Shown here piece by piece: positions 33,269 to 45,482 of a stretch of DNA of 64,000 bases (the stretch's first letter is position 1; each line of letters begins with the position of its first letter). A program made the translations under genes and the position numbers. The notes below the pieces were generated by a model. The model made no database searches. It saw only the letters and a program-made list of their open reading frames with translations, and was not told the origin of the DNA. This stretch comes from Acanthosepion pharaonis (Eukaryota > Mollusca > Cephalopoda > Sepiida > Sepiidae): positions 1,481,001 through 1,545,000 of the forward strand of contig CAHIKZ030005639.1 of the NCBI GenBank assembly GCA_903632075.3, in the 5' to 3' direction.

Positions 33269-34555
33269 CGAGTGACAGAGGCACAGAGAGAGGGAGATTT
33301 ATGTATGAATACAAAAAAGACAATGTTAGAAAAGTAATATAAATCATTTAGGTATTCGGTTTTCTGTAAATAAAATGACGTTGACAAAAGTCATGGCAAT
33401 TATGAGATAGTGTTGGTAATCTCTTGTATCTACCAGAAAATGATGTTCTTAGAAAGTAATATTCCTTTATGACGAAATCCCTATTGCTCAGATAATCTTT
33501 GATCTAACGTCATATTCGTTCTTAACTCTTCAAAAATCCTTAATTCAATTCCTTAGATGGAATAAAACTAAGACTATTATTCCAATTATTTCAACCAAAT
33601 GATCGTTTTTATTCAGGTATCCATCACTCAAAACGGGAATAATGCACATGCCATCTTCTTTGTTTTTTCTTTTTTACAGCTGTTCCGAGATCCCTAATCG
33701 GAAATTTTCAGATTCTCGAAGAAGGAAGTCCGAATAGTCAATGTCAGCAATCTGTCTCTACTTACCAGTCACTTTACAAAAATTTGTTTTACGGTCGACA
33801 TAAATTTAGCAATTAGATTTTCTTGCTGACGTCTCTGAAGTCAGTCTTTGGGTTCTCGATGATTTTTTTTATTTCATTCGTTTCACATATGTGGTCGGTC
33901 CCACGTTTCAACCCTATTTTTATCGAATTCTGGCGAGCCGGAGGGTTAGTGTCCCCACGTGTACCGACTTCGGAGGTGCGTTCGCACACGCGCATGGAGG
34001 TGTATGAATTTAGTTTATGGAGAGTCAAGATGACGGCACAGGCTTTGGGGAGATTTGAATGGCCCTGGCAATCCTATCACAACAATTTACCCTCGAATGA
34101 CAACGTCACGTAATCCCACCGGACATCCTTCTATTCTTAGATGCTTCTTAATGCCATCTCTTACGTCCAGTTTTCTATTTTTATTCTATCTTTCTGTTAC
34201 TTCCTCTTTTTTTTCCACACTGAAAAGCATTTCGCTCTTCATTTTTTCTTACTGTCTTCTCATTTTAATTTCACATGTTAAAACATCATAGCATCTTGCA
34301 GGACTCTATGCACCGTATTACAGTGCCGGTTGTATTGTAAAAGCATTTCAGAGATCAACAATCGTGATCTTTTCCCTAGAGATCATACCTCATCTCACGC
34401 TGTTTTGAAAACGTCAACAAGATCATTTTTATTGTTTTTGTAACTTATGTAGTTATTGGTTGATAAAACGCATTTGTTTTTTTTTTACTTTTTCCTTTAT
34501 GTTGTATATTTTTAGATTTATTCTGGAAATTTCATCGGACAAATTTGCACACTTT
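33266..34555. other. No recognised feature
   Basis: 33900-34080 is GC-richer (GGCGAGCCGGAGGG, GCGTTCGCACACGCGCATGG) and has ~70-96-codon frames on both strands without recognisable motifs. The rest is AT-rich. Confidence 0.45.
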
Positions 34556-35340
34556 TCGTCCTTCATTTGCTTCCCATCTTTCCTTTTTTTTTCGCTTCCA
34601 TTTTGATTTCCCCCTCTTTTGATTTCTTTCCTCTTCTTCCTTCTCTAACTCTCATTCACCTCTTTTTCTTTTCTTTCACCCGTTTCTGTCGTTTGTCTTC
34701 CACCTCCTTCTAGAATGTTTCTTTCACTTCCTCTTTTGTTTTTTTTTATCTTTCATCCATTTTTAGTTTTTCTTTCATTTCTTTCCGTCTCTGTTAACTT
34801 TTTTTTTCTTTCACATTTTTCATTCCCAATTTCACATCCTCTTTTTTATTTCATATATTCTTTCATTTTATTAATTTTTTCTTTCACTTCATTCCTCCCT
34901 TCTGTTCTTTCACATCCTTTTTTCTTTCACTGTCTTCGTTTTAATTTCACCTTCCCCTCCATATTTATTTCATATTTTCTTCACTTTTCTTTCCTTTTGT
35001 TCGTGCCTCTTTCATTTATTTTCTCTCTTATTTTCTTCATTTCCCTGCCAATTATTTCTTTTGTTTTTTTCTTTTAATTCCTGAGTTTTCTTCTGCATTT
35101 TTACTTTCGATTTCTCTCATGACCCCTTTCCTATTTTCCTATCAATATTTCGCTTCTCAGGTTTTGCACTTTTCCTGTTGTCTTTCTTTTTGCTCGCATT
35201 TCACTTGCTTTTCCCCAATTTTTTTCTCTGTTTTATTGTCACTGTCTTCATTTTACTCTATTTTCTCTTTCTCTTCGTCCTTTTCATAATTTCCTTCTCA
35301 CTTTCTATCTTATCTCCCTTTTTCCCATGTCATTTTATAA
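34556..35340. repeat. Long pyrimidine-rich tract
   Basis: About 780 bp with very few purines on the plus strand, built from CTTT, TTTC and TTCA variations. Frames in it are Phe/Leu/Ser-rich artefacts. Confidence 0.85.
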
Positions 35341-35364
35341 TAAATATTTATTATATAATTCTTT

Positions 35365-35705
35365 ATTAAATGAAGAATTGTCAACCATTATCAGTTTTTG
35401 ATTATTCACTTTTTCAGTCTGTATTTCAGTTATTTTTCATCGCAGCTACAATGTTACTCTATGGTAATTTGTATTAGTAATACATAGAATTTACTATTAG
35501 ATGCAGCATTGTCAACCGTTATTAAATTTTTACTTCTATTTCGTTCATCTTAAATTTAGTTGTTATTTATTGCAGTTACTCAGTGCATAATTCTCTGGTC
35601 ATAAATATAAGTAATAATATCTTTTTTAGTCGATGAAGCATTGTCAATCACCTTTAATTCCATAACATTTTTATAGATAATTTTTGTGGCTGTCTTAAAT
35701 AAAAT
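35365..35705 (+). repeat. Diverged ~131-bp tandem repeat, three units
   Basis: TGAAGAATTGTCAACC, TGCAGCATTGTCAACC and TGAAGCATTGTCAATC start at 35371, 35502 and 35634. GTTATTTTTCATCGCAG and GTTATTTATTGCAGTTAC also recur in phase. Confidence 0.6.
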
Positions 35706-35909
35706 TTAGATGTCCAAGTCGTTTTCTATCACTGCCATATCAAATATTCAATTACAAAAACAAAAACCTCAATGTATTCCTCTACTCTGAGCTATGAATG
35801 TACACTTCAGCTCGCGTTAATATTGTATCCATCGTTACTGAAAAATGAAACCATCATATCATTTTATTTCGTTTACCGCAGTGACAACGTCCTAATTTAA
35901 ACGTGAAGA

Positions 35910-35969
<60 letters not shown>

Positions 35970-36218
35970 ATTATAGTCATAGGAGAAAAAGTGGGATATT
36001 CATAGATTTAATTATAACTGTATATGAGAAAATACTTTATAAAAAATTGGTCGAATTTGGATCTGAGAAACTTGATGACTAGTGGATTTACTCGTTCATC
36101 TAAAGTGTTCTTGTTCATTTAAGTCATAATTCAAATTGGCGTTAGTATGATTTTAAGATAACATAAAACCCGAACATTGAGAGTTCAGGCTTTTAATTCT
36201 CTATTGCCCTTCGCAATC

Positions 36219-36291
<73 letters not shown>
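35706..36291. repeat. Unassigned with (AT)n 35912-35966 and (AT)n(TG)n 36223-36291
   Basis: Two arrays in AT-rich sequence; nothing else recognised. Confidence 0.85.
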
Positions 36292-36864
36292 ATTAATGTA
36301 GTATACTTTCTGGGCAATATGTTAAATGAACAATGGTAGCCAAGGACTCGAGTTGTTGTATGTGAAGTCGTTTTCCTTCGGTGACCCAGTTCAATTTTTG
36401 GTACCTCCAAGGATGGTATCTCGCTGATTTACGACTAATCCACTTGTATCATATCTCTGGAATGTCGACACAACCGAACGGGCAGCTTATTTATTAGATT
36501 GTTTTATATATATTTATTTATTTATTTTTCTTAATATTTTTCATTCATTTCTTATTTCTCATTTGGGTTAGTTTTTGTGATGACTCTGGGTTGGTGAGAT
36601 TGTTAGTTATCTGTGTCATGTGAAAATTGTGTTCATATTAGCTAAATAATAATAACATTAATAATAAATGAAAAAAAACAGTCATCTAAATAACTACTCA
36701 CATGCTGTGTACAATATTAAAACACTCAAAACAAGAACAAATATGGGCAATACAGATATAACACAGTTCAATATAAATTAAGAATAGAAATAATATGGCG
36801 TATTTAACGGAGTTACTGTCACTTGTCATCCTACACCAACGATTTCATGTGCAGATAAAAATAA

Positions 36865-36897
<33 letters not shown>

Positions 36898-37319
36898 GTT
36901 CTTCTTTAAAGTAGATTAAAAAAGCTGCATTGTGCGTAGATTGTTCGTGAGAGTATCATCAAAGAAATATATTAAAAAAATCTATATGTTAACTATCACT
37001 TAACATCAGAAATTGTATGATCAGAATTCATTTATTTACTACCTAGGTTTACGCCAGGTCTCATTTAATGAGCTGATAAAAAATTGTATCAAACCAAAAG
37101 CTAAATTAGTTAATAATAATAATAATAATTGTGCATCACAAGTACAGCGGACACATTGGGAAGGGATTTATCTATGTAAAATGGATGTGGTCTTATTTTT
37201 ATGATTTGTTTTTTTTTTTTTACAAATATGATCTGTGGAAGATGGCATTAAGCCATTTCTGTCTTTTGGTTTCTCGTTGAGACCCGGAAGGAAATGTGTA
37301 TGCAACAAAAACCAAAGGA

Positions 37320-37320
<1 letters not shown>
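36292..37320. repeat. Unassigned with short (AAT)n arrays
   Basis: (AAT)n at 36865-36897 and about 37110-37128; no supported gene. Confidence 0.5.
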
Positions 37321-37361
<41 letters not shown>

Positions 37362-37815
37362 TGAATATACCCACAGGCATAATAAAGTAACGACATATGT
37401 GCATTGCGAGATATGCAAGAAACACAAAATCGAAACCACTGAGAGATGGTATGAGCACCAACTAGACAGAGTTACCCAAAATAATGATGTAACTGTACCC
37501 TGGGAAAATGCCAATTCAAATTGACACGGTAATAATAGCCAACAGCTTTGATATTAGCATAAAAGATAAGAAATTCAGGAAGTGTTTGCTGATTGACATA
37601 GCAATACCTTCTAAGAAAAACACCTCCATGAGATTTATCGAGAAAGTGTCCAAATACAAGAAACTGGAGATCGTGATTAACAGGATGTTGGGAATGAAGA
37701 CTGAGACTGTACCAATAGTAATTGGAACTCTGGACATCGTGAGAAAAGGAACGGACAATTTTACTAAAAGTGTCCCAGGTAACATCAACAAACGAGTTGC
37801 CTAGAAGATTGCCCT
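37321..37815 (+). pseudogene. LINE (RLE-type) C-terminal fragment
   Basis: (AAT)n 37321-37362 is followed by YTHRHNKVTTYVHCEICKKH, ERWYEHQLDRVTQNNDVTVP, then after a frameshift PIQIDTVIIANSFDISIKDK, KCLLIDIAIPS, SKYKKLEIVI and TVPIVIGTLDIVRKGTDNF. These are successive boxes of the C-terminal region of restriction-like-endonuclease LINEs (W.Y.H.P..V / W...I.TD..I..RPDI / LIDIA.P / KY..L..E / P.V.G.LG.). The catalytic-looking P-D is altered to SFD. One shift near 37500. Confidence 0.75.
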
Positions 37816-37941
37816 ACTACGAACATACCATATACTAAGTAAAGAGCAATCAATTAAATGAAAATTTTCCAATAGAACATAAGGAACATATTTTCGGACC
37901 CGGCTCGACACGATACAAAGCAGGAAAAATAACATACACAA

Positions 37942-37985
<44 letters not shown>

Positions 37986-38150
37986 TATATCTGCAAAAAT
38001 GTGGCGTGCAAAAACTAAAACTGTTCTTGTGGTTGGAACTTTGGGTCTGATAAAGAAAGGAACTCGACAACAAATCATCAAAATCCTTGTTGCTCCATCT
38101 CTCTAGCAAATCCCCATAATAGAATTAGCAAGCAGAACCTATATTCCGCG
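37816..38150 (+). pseudogene. Second LINE (RLE-type) 3' fragment after (AAT)n
   Basis: (AAT)n at 37942-37981, then MWRAKTKTVLVVGTLGLIKK and GTRQQIIKI..APSL, a stop, QIPIIELA. This is a further-3' part of the same domain type, with V.P.V.GTLG.I.KG and SLQ.IQKI landmarks. Stop in frame at 38104. Confidence 0.6.
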
Positions 38151-38559
38151 AAGAGCTTTGTCCATTTATTTTTTGTTTATAACCGTCTTTGTTTAATTGA
38201 GTGGAAACAACAAAAAAATCACATCGTTCGCTTGCCCTAAATCATCGGTTATGACCTAGCAGGTGATGATAAAACGAATGCGAATCAAAAATAATTTTGA
38301 AAAAATATTAATAATAATAAAAAAAAATGAATGAATATATACCCTGATGCAACACTAAATATTACTCTCATGGCTTCTGACCTTAACTGATTGTTAATAT
38401 GTACAGGTTTTGCCTTAATGTTAGCTACATTAAATATGCAGTTTAATACAACAGACTTGGGTGTCAGTTGACTGATGATAAAATTATCCCCTCGGGGCTA
38501 TCTCTGCCCGTGAGCAGAAGTAGTGGGGGATCATGACCGGGTGTCGAAGGTGTTGTTTT
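38151..38559. other. Unassigned; GC-richer block near 38490-38560
   Basis: CCCCTCGGGGCTATCTCTGC and GTGGGGGATCATGACCGGG stand out in composition; function unknown. It directly precedes the foldback repeat. Confidence 0.4.
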
Positions 38560-39420
38560 TATACGTTTGAAGGATCAGCCAGCCAAGTTAAATCTAGATA
38601 CATGGATAGTCCTAGGTAAGGCAATATACTACATTCGCCTATGATCTAAAGACTAGAAGTTTTGTGGAGCGTGGAAACACCTCTTAATTGCTGTTTTTCC
38701 CATGTCCACATAGCACGGGGTAGTAGCACCTGTTAGGGTATTGGCTACGGGCAAATAGTGAACCCCAGACAAAATACAAGACACTATGAATGTATAAAAA
38801 TACAAAGTTTTATTAAAAATACGAGTAATACATTTTTATATTAAAATAATTACCAATTTATTTATAGTAAAAATGACTAATAATATATTTTTAAAGCAAA
38901 ATGCCCAGTGATAATTTTTTAAAGCAAAATGCCCAGTGATAATTTTTTAAGCAAAATGTCTGAGTTCTACTATTTGCTTATAGCTAGTAGGCGGGTGAGG
39001 TGGGGACATGGGAACAACTTCAAATAAGAGGTTGGTCCAAGCTCCACAAATCCTATAATCTCTAGATCATAGTCCTTGCTGCCGGATGTAGTTTATCTTC
39101 TTACTTAAGATTATCGATTTATCTAGATGAAACTTGGCTGTCTGATCCTTCAAACTTATAAAAAACATTTTATAGTAGAATTAACAATACATTTTATAAC
39201 AAAATGACCAACAATATATTTTATAGCAAAATTACCAGCAATACATTTTATAGAAAAATTAATACATGTTATGTGTAGTTGAAAGCATACTTTTACGTTC
39301 AAAATATATTTAGTTGAAGCCATAAAATTGTGTTCAAAATATTTCCATTTCAGCACTAAATAATCCATAAAGTTGATAAACCGCTAAACAAAATCAAGCC
39401 AAACAACCAACGTGAAATAA
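38560..39420. repeat. Foldback repeat, family D, copy 2
   Basis: The left arm (38568-38770: GTTTGAAGGATCAGCCAGCC, ACTACATTCG, TTTTGTGGAGCGTGG) recurs inverted at about 38975-39152 (its reverse has GTTTGAAGGATCAGACAGCC, ACTACATCCGGCAGC, ATTTGTGGAGCTTGG). Between and beyond are AGCAAAATGCCCAGTGATAA and TTTATAGCAAAATTACCAGC units. The left arm and 3' end match family D at 7620-8215. Confidence 0.65.
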
Positions 39421-39424
39421 TTCT

Positions 39425-39890
39425 TTAATGACATTAATCCACATAATATCCTACGATTTCTTAAAGAAATTAAATTGTATTCCAAAATATAACATCAACA
39501 ATACGATAACATGAAACACATATCACCGCATCTAGTAATTAATTATATCTATACAAACATGTATATGCATAAAAGCTGAATATCATCTTCCAATTGTGAA
39601 AGCAGAATAGCATATATCATATTTTTATTAATTTAAAGCTCCCCTAAAAAATTAAATTTCGTCATTAAATGAAACAAAGGCGTGGATATGTCATTAAGCA
39701 AACACATCAATGTATCAATCATCGATACTTGGAACACCCTTAATCGCAGGCCGTCTTAGCTGACTAGCTTATTCGAATTTAAATTAATTCCAACTAGGAC
39801 TAAAAATTAATATTGTCAAGATCTCTCACTATAGTTCGCATATTTAGCTTTAACCATTTCTCTGGCATAGTTTTATCAGATTGGGGGTCA
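39425..39890. other. No recognised feature
   Basis: AT-rich unassigned sequence. Confidence 0.45.
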
Positions 39891-39894
39891 TGCT

Positions 39895-40085
39895 GAGTAA
39901 ACTGACTTCGTATAGAGAGACAAATGAAAACAGTAATTAACCTACGTAAAGACATTGTGTAAATGGATGGCAATGTGTAAGAAAGAAAGTAAAACGGTTA
40001 AGATCTGCAAAGGATAGGAAGTTGTCAAGATCCATGTTCATCCACGCCCTGAAGGGCTAGGACACTGTTATATACCATACATATG
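39895..40085 (+). pseudogene. LINE ORF2 tail, APE/RTE-like family, copy 4
   Basis: One frame ends LRSAKDRKLSRSMFIHALKG (40000-40062), the terminal RATKDRKLWR.M..H.LKG box of this LINE family. Upstream ACGTAAAGACATTGTGTAAA, TGGATGG corresponds to the ..L.KWMA box. Truncated and shifted. Confidence 0.6.
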
Positions 40086-40089
40086 AACA

Positions 40090-40609
40090 CTAATAGGCAA
40101 GTCTCAATCCTCATAAATACGTTGGACACTATTGTAAGTGGGGGTAATATGTTGTCTCAGTTGTCCGTCACTAGCAGTGGTTTATCTATTTAAAGCCGCT
40201 GGCGAGTATTGTATTTTGTTCATGTTATAATGATTACCATTTCATTTCCAACCTCCATTTTTGGTTATTCATCATTCAGTAACCCTCCTTGGGTTACAAC
40301 AGACACAAAGAAAAAGGTGAAATAGAGGGGGCAATCCTCAGATATCGCATGTTAAAAAATGAAAACAAAAAAAAACAAACAAAAACGATACACTAAAAGC
40401 CAGTGTCCGTTGCTTTCTAATGCACAAGACATGTCAAGTTTTTTTTTTATATCTAAGAATGTATCTCAGATAATCATATTCTACATAAATAATCCTAAAA
40501 TCCTAAAATGTGTCCACATAAAAATAGTAAATGCCATACGCCATTTCATTTTAAGTCAAGTATTTAAGCATAAAATATTACAAATTTTAGTAATAATCGT
40601 GTAGCTACT
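40090..40609. other. No recognised feature
   Basis: Unassigned; an 81-codon Lys/Ile-rich frame at 40359-40604 has no recognisable motif. Confidence 0.45.
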
Positions 40610-40800
40610 CGTATCCGAGAATGCCCGTCTACTAGGATGGCTATCTAACCCCTGTTACAGGCGCCTCCTCGGGCGCATTTGTGTTTATTCAACACTCACA
40701 TAGCCGTCCTGTAGTGTATAAAGCAACTATGCTGAGTGGATATTAGTTACTCTGGAAGAGTCCGCGTTATCTAGTGTGATAAGAATTATCTTCGCATAAC
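40610..40800 (+). repeat. Dispersed repeat family F, copy 2
   Basis: GAGAATGCCCGTCTACTAGG, ATGGCTATCTAACCCCTGTT and ATCTAGTGTGATAAG align with 9292-9460 in the same order. Confidence 0.55.
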
Positions 40801-41839
40801 GTAAGCATAATTCCAATTTGCCATCAAAATTTAGTTTCGATCTCATTGATTGAAGTCTTCTGAGTAAAATCCATTAATACGCCAATTAAAATATAATCTT
40901 CACAAGATTAAGAAATTCATTCAATGATTCCTTAAATGAATTCAGACATTTTTTATTTTATTTTTTTTACTTAAAATACCAAGAAAACTATCCGCGGCAA
41001 CATATTTCTTGGGTCAGTAATTATACCGAAAATGATGCTAGCTCGCTCGTTCTTATTAAACCAATCTCATCCGGTGTTTGTCCGTATATCATAGTGTTTT
41101 GAAACCGTCCATTATACTTATATTGTAAGAAAGTCTTCTTATAATAAATAAGAAGACTTACTTGGATTGTGAGAATAATGGATGGTTCTTAGTAATACTA
41201 ATTTTGGTCACACAACTTTCGCTATGTGTATCTACATCATTATTCAGGTGTACTATCTGTATGGAAATACATTTTATTTTCAATAAAATTTGTTTACTAC
41301 CGTTTCTAATCTGCTGCTAAAATTCATTATCTTGGAGAAGGCTCATGAACACAGGCTTTCTACCTTTTTTTTACCTAATGACCAATTTTACTCTTACTTT
41401 TATTTGATGTTCCCCCATTTTTTAATAATAGATAAGCTTAGAGAGCTTTATATAATTTTTCTTTATATATATATATAATCCTTATTTGATATATTCTTCT
41501 TAGTTTTTAGTCAGCTTTTACATTGCTTGAACTCGTATTCTGCTAGTTTCACAGTTGTTTTCTGTTTTTAGTAAATTGATATGGCATAGATTACTATAGA
41601 AATTCCAGTTCTCAGTTCTAATAACCGTTCTGAAGTGAAATTGCTGTATGATCTCCAATTTGTTATTTCTGTGTTGACACCCAGTAAGTTACATGGACTC
41701 CCAGGGTGCATATGGAACACTTTTGAGAAGCCTGGTCGAGAATATATTAGTTATGGAACAAATACATTAATTTAAAAAAATAATGCCTTATAAAGAGTTC
41801 AATTATCCGATAAACCCTAAGAATTACAAGAAATATGCA
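40801..41839. repeat. Unassigned; imperfect hairpin at 41103-41195
   Basis: A perfect 12-bp stem (AAGTCTTCTTAT, loop AATAA, 41131-41159) sits inside a weaker outer inverted repeat (CCGTCCATTATA with TATTATCCATCC-type complement). A small MITE-like palindrome is possible. The rest is unassigned. Confidence 0.5.
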
Positions 41840-42095
41840 CGGTACAGTAATGGATAGCGTTTCGGATTGAGGAATCGGAGAGCTGAGTTCGAATCCATTA
41901 CATACATAGGAATAACTAATCTTGAAATTTACGCATCTTTATAAGCATGTTCATTCGTAAACTTAATTACTATGTAAACGGCTTGAGCAACCATTTCGAT
42001 AAGGAGGCGTAACATATCAACATATCAGTCAACTCCGGAAAGAGGTCAAGCCGAGGCAGGGACGAAAATTTCAAAATTAGTTATTCCTAAATTTT
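41840..42095 (+). mobile_element. tRNA-derived SINE head, family K, with small inverted repeat
   Basis: ACAGTAATGGATAGCGTTTC (A box) and GCTGAGTTCGAATCC (B box, 41882-41896) match the head of the 61-kb SINE. AGGAATAACTAATCTTGAAA (41909) recurs inverted near 42065-42090. Confidence 0.6.
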
Positions 42096-42109
42096 CGCTT
42101 GAGGATGGA

Positions 42110-42350
42110 ACAGGGCTTGATACTTTAATTCAATTTAATTTTAATAATTATATTGTGGTTTTTGGCTCTTGTTTTTGAAACATGAGAACTCTTATGTTGC
42201 GAAGGAATCATATTTAAAAAAAATAATAATTATAATTAAAGCTCTACTTTTGTATGGAACACTGTTTTTCAAAAATAAAAACAAAATTACTAAAGAACTT
42301 CGGATTATTTACCTAACGGGTTCTTTCCTATTTTCTATATATTTGCACAC
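42110..42350 (-). repeat. Foldback repeat family B, copy in inverse orientation
   Basis: CATGAGAACTCTTATGTTGC, GAAGGAATCATATTT, CTACTTTTGTATGGAACACT, AGAACTTCGGATTATTTACC, TAACGGGTTCTTTCC: the inverse of the 12.85- and 26.7-kb copies. Confidence 0.65.
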
Positions 42351-43429
42351 ATATATACCTAATCTCTATATAAATCGATTACTGTTTCTAAAACTTTTTA
42401 TTTGATAATTCTGCTCAATCTCTGTGTATTTTCTCTACATTTCCTCACGACCAACTCATTATTTACTCTTCTTATTTCTACTCGTTTTCCAATTTATACG
42501 CTCGTTTCTCATTCCTAATCTCACATTCATTTGCCATTAATACCGTACGCATTCCCTACTAGTACGAAACTGATATATGAATCGGGAGAAATATAAAAAC
42601 AGCAGTCATGAGAAGGAAGATCAGAATGAAGAGCAACCATTAGACACACATCATAAAGCCTAAAAAACTACACACATGCATTTTCTTATAGGCTGAACTC
42701 AGTCAGGTGAGGTTTGTTCGTTCATTCCATTCTTTTTACCACCCACGTATTTGAGGCATGCGACTAAATTTATTCAGTGTTCTGGGTATGGCATGAACAA
42801 AATGTCTGAGTAAACATCTCCAAAACAATTTGTTCTTTACTTGATTTGTTGCCACATAAAAAAAAGAATCTTCCAATGTCGAATCGAGAAAATTTTAGAA
42901 TGTGTACTTAGTACTCAGTGTATTGTGTTAAAATTGCTGATAGATCCCACATTGCACAAATTATGTAAACGGTACTCTTTTTTAAATAATTACATAAAAA
43001 TATTGATTCAGTTTAATCTTTATATATATTGTCTCAATACAAATTCTTATGATCGGGAAAAATCAAGCATTAATTGTGGTTCGTACTGACTGCATTTGAA
43101 TCTGCGATCTACAGAAAATGTTATCGACATTATCTGTGGAATATACTCTTTTTTTTCAAAATATTTAAGCCTAAAATTTAGGGATTCGTATTATACATGA
43201 GAAGTAAAATTTAACTTTTATATGATCACGTATATTGCCATATTCAGTGCAAACTAATGAATGCTTAATAAAGTTTAAATCACTAAACAAACACCGCAAT
43301 TGTTTAAAAAATATTCACATAGATATTAAGCATAAGTTTGTTATTTTCTGGCCTTAAATTTTCCTTTCCTACATAGACATTTTTCTTTTTATTACTTATA
43401 TTATCATTATTGCTGCAAGAATAGTAATA
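42351..43429. other. No recognised feature
   Basis: About 1.1 kb of AT-rich unassigned sequence; an 82-codon frame at 42841-43089 has no motif. Confidence 0.5.
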
Positions 43430-43472
43430 ATTATTATTATCATTATTGTACTAGTAACAATAGTAGTAGTAA

Positions 43473-43507
<35 letters not shown>
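43430..43507. repeat. (ATT)/(AAT)n array
   Basis: Interrupted ATT/AGT units followed by about 13 AAT units from 43470. Confidence 0.9.
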
Positions 43508-43739
43508 CTAAAGAGGGATGCGCTCCACGGGGTTTAGCGCGTCCGTCCGATCATACAATATTTTATTTCAACTGGAATTTACTTAATGTTATATTTAACT
43601 GAAAGTTGTACCGTCATGGAAGAATAGAAGCACAATTTAAGAATTAGCACACGCAAGATACAACTGGGAAATTTTCGTTTGTATATTATTTTCATTTAAT
43701 TAACTATTGCAAAATAGGTCACTGACCATATTGTAGACA

Positions 43740-44270
43740 CCATACCTTGCACTTCCCACTCTTTGTCTACTGATTTCAATATTCCTGAGCTTGTTGTTAA
43801 ACCTCAACCGCTTTATGTCTGTCATTAGGGTCATTTTTGTATCACCGACCAAAGCTTTTCACAGGTTCCTCTTTTATTGTTGGGATGTTGTCTCCTGTTA
43901 ACTTGAAACTTACCTCCTTCTGATTTTCATTGATAATCGTACAACTTGAATTTTTGGCTTTAAATTTCATTCGCGACTATTTGATGATATTGTCAATTCT
44001 TTCCAAAACTTCCTCACTTGATTAACTGCGTTTGTCATCACTGTCATCCATGAAAGATTTTAGTGAAGGTTTTATCACAATAATTTCTTCTTTGGGTGAT
44101 CTCAATATCAATTCCGTCACAAGTACAAAGAGGATGACAGAAATTGTGCAACCAGCAGCGATACCTACCTCTAGTCTTTGCTATGAAGTGGTAAAATCTT
44201 CCGTGGAGAAACGCATAGAGAATCCATAGTAACTCATCTTCATGTTCTTAAGTTCTTGACAAGTCCTTTA
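43740..44270 (-). pseudogene. LINE reverse transcriptase fragment
   Basis: A single minus-strand frame reads YYGFSMRFSTEDFTTS, stop, QRLEVGIAAGCTISVILFVL, SLKSFMDD, EEVLERIDNIIK, SRMKFKAKNSSC and FKLTGDNIPTIKEEPVKSFG. FMDD corresponds to the YMDD/FADD catalytic box of reverse transcriptase domain C, preceded by the G.R.GC.IS..LF box B. About five stops (for example after KRS and IIK) but no obvious frameshift imply decay by substitutions. A palm-domain fossil of a LINE family otherwise unseen in this window. Confidence 0.75.
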
Positions 44271-45428
44271 GTCCTCGTCACTACCATTTGAACGATATTA
44301 GAGAAGTTATAGAAATGATTTTGAAACTGTTTTTCGATTTAAAAAAAACAAAAAAAAAACAGTATATAGCTGGAAGACAAAAGTAACCTTGGCTCTACAC
44401 AGATTGCTTAAAGTAGTGATTTACCATTACATTTTCGGAAAGATAGTGAAGTGGTTTCCCGTTGATTTCTTTGTCGTTTGAATTTGCTACAGCTGTGGCT
44501 ATAGAGCCAAATATATTTTCTATTTAACCCAAAGCTGTGGAAGAAGAGCCGGCTTCTTACCTTTCCGAAAGGTATTAATACGATATGAACCCGACATACT
44601 TGACCAAAATTTGAACTGGTCACGATTCTACATTTCGCGTCAGGAATGGTTAAGCTACCGGCATATCCATGTTTTGTAATTAAACAACAATAATACAACG
44701 TTTCGATGGCTTATAAATATTTTGAATACATGAAGGTAGACTATTAATCATCGCTTGAATACTTGTATTTCTCGTTCTGGTCGATACGAAAGAGTTACTT
44801 TTGGTCAAGACCGTCTTTAAGATTTCAAAATATAGATAGAGAGAATTAACATTCATGGACTCAGTGAGTGATTACGTTTTCTTAAATATTACATTGATGT
44901 AAACGTTCGAAGCGGTATCTTTAGCACATTCTTAAAGAGATATTTAATAGTGCTTTCAAAGATTATTCCATTTTCTATGCACAAACTTAAAATAGTAAAC
45001 CGTTTTCACGCTGTAGACACAAAGTCAGAAATTAAATAGATTTTTTCTACACGCGCGAGAGTCGAAGCAATTGTTTTGTTCAGCAGAAATTTATATTTTG
45101 TACCAGATGGTAAGTGGAGATCCTTCATGGATTTATCGAGAGAATAAAAAATAAAGAAAATAGTAACTAGTTTTCCTAGAAAATTGATGTTCCAACATAA
45201 CGTAATTTCATCGTGAGGAGAAAAAAGAATGTCCTCTCTGAGGACGGCTAATTTCCCAGAACGACTACTTTGCGAAAAGGAGTCGCGAGTGGATGTTTCT
45301 CTGATCAATACAGTCTTAAAATATTCAGTTTTCAGAATAACCGTTATCTACTTTCAACAACGTCATTCAGTAACTCACTACTTTGATTGGCCCTTGAGAT
45401 TTATATTGAGTGAACAACAGTAAAAAAA
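44271..45428. other. No recognised feature
   Basis: Unassigned. 44580-44690 has weak tRNA-like strings on the minus strand (GCCGGTAGCTTAACCATTCC), insufficient for a call. Confidence 0.45.

Positions 45429-45482
<54 letters not shown>

Noticed and set aside
33813..34113. Overlapping 71- and 96-codon frames in a GC-richer patch
   Set aside because: No recognisable motif, no splice or start support, frames overlap on opposite strands.
34715..35369. Phe/Leu-rich hydrophobic frames that look like membrane proteins
   Set aside because: Arise from a pyrimidine-rich tract; no start context or domain.
44032..44229. 65-codon plus-strand frame
   Set aside because: Shadow of the minus-strand reverse transcriptase fossil.
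44580..44690. tRNA-like strings on the minus strand
   Set aside because: A-box-like GCCGGTAGCTTAACC is followed by no convincing B box or stems.
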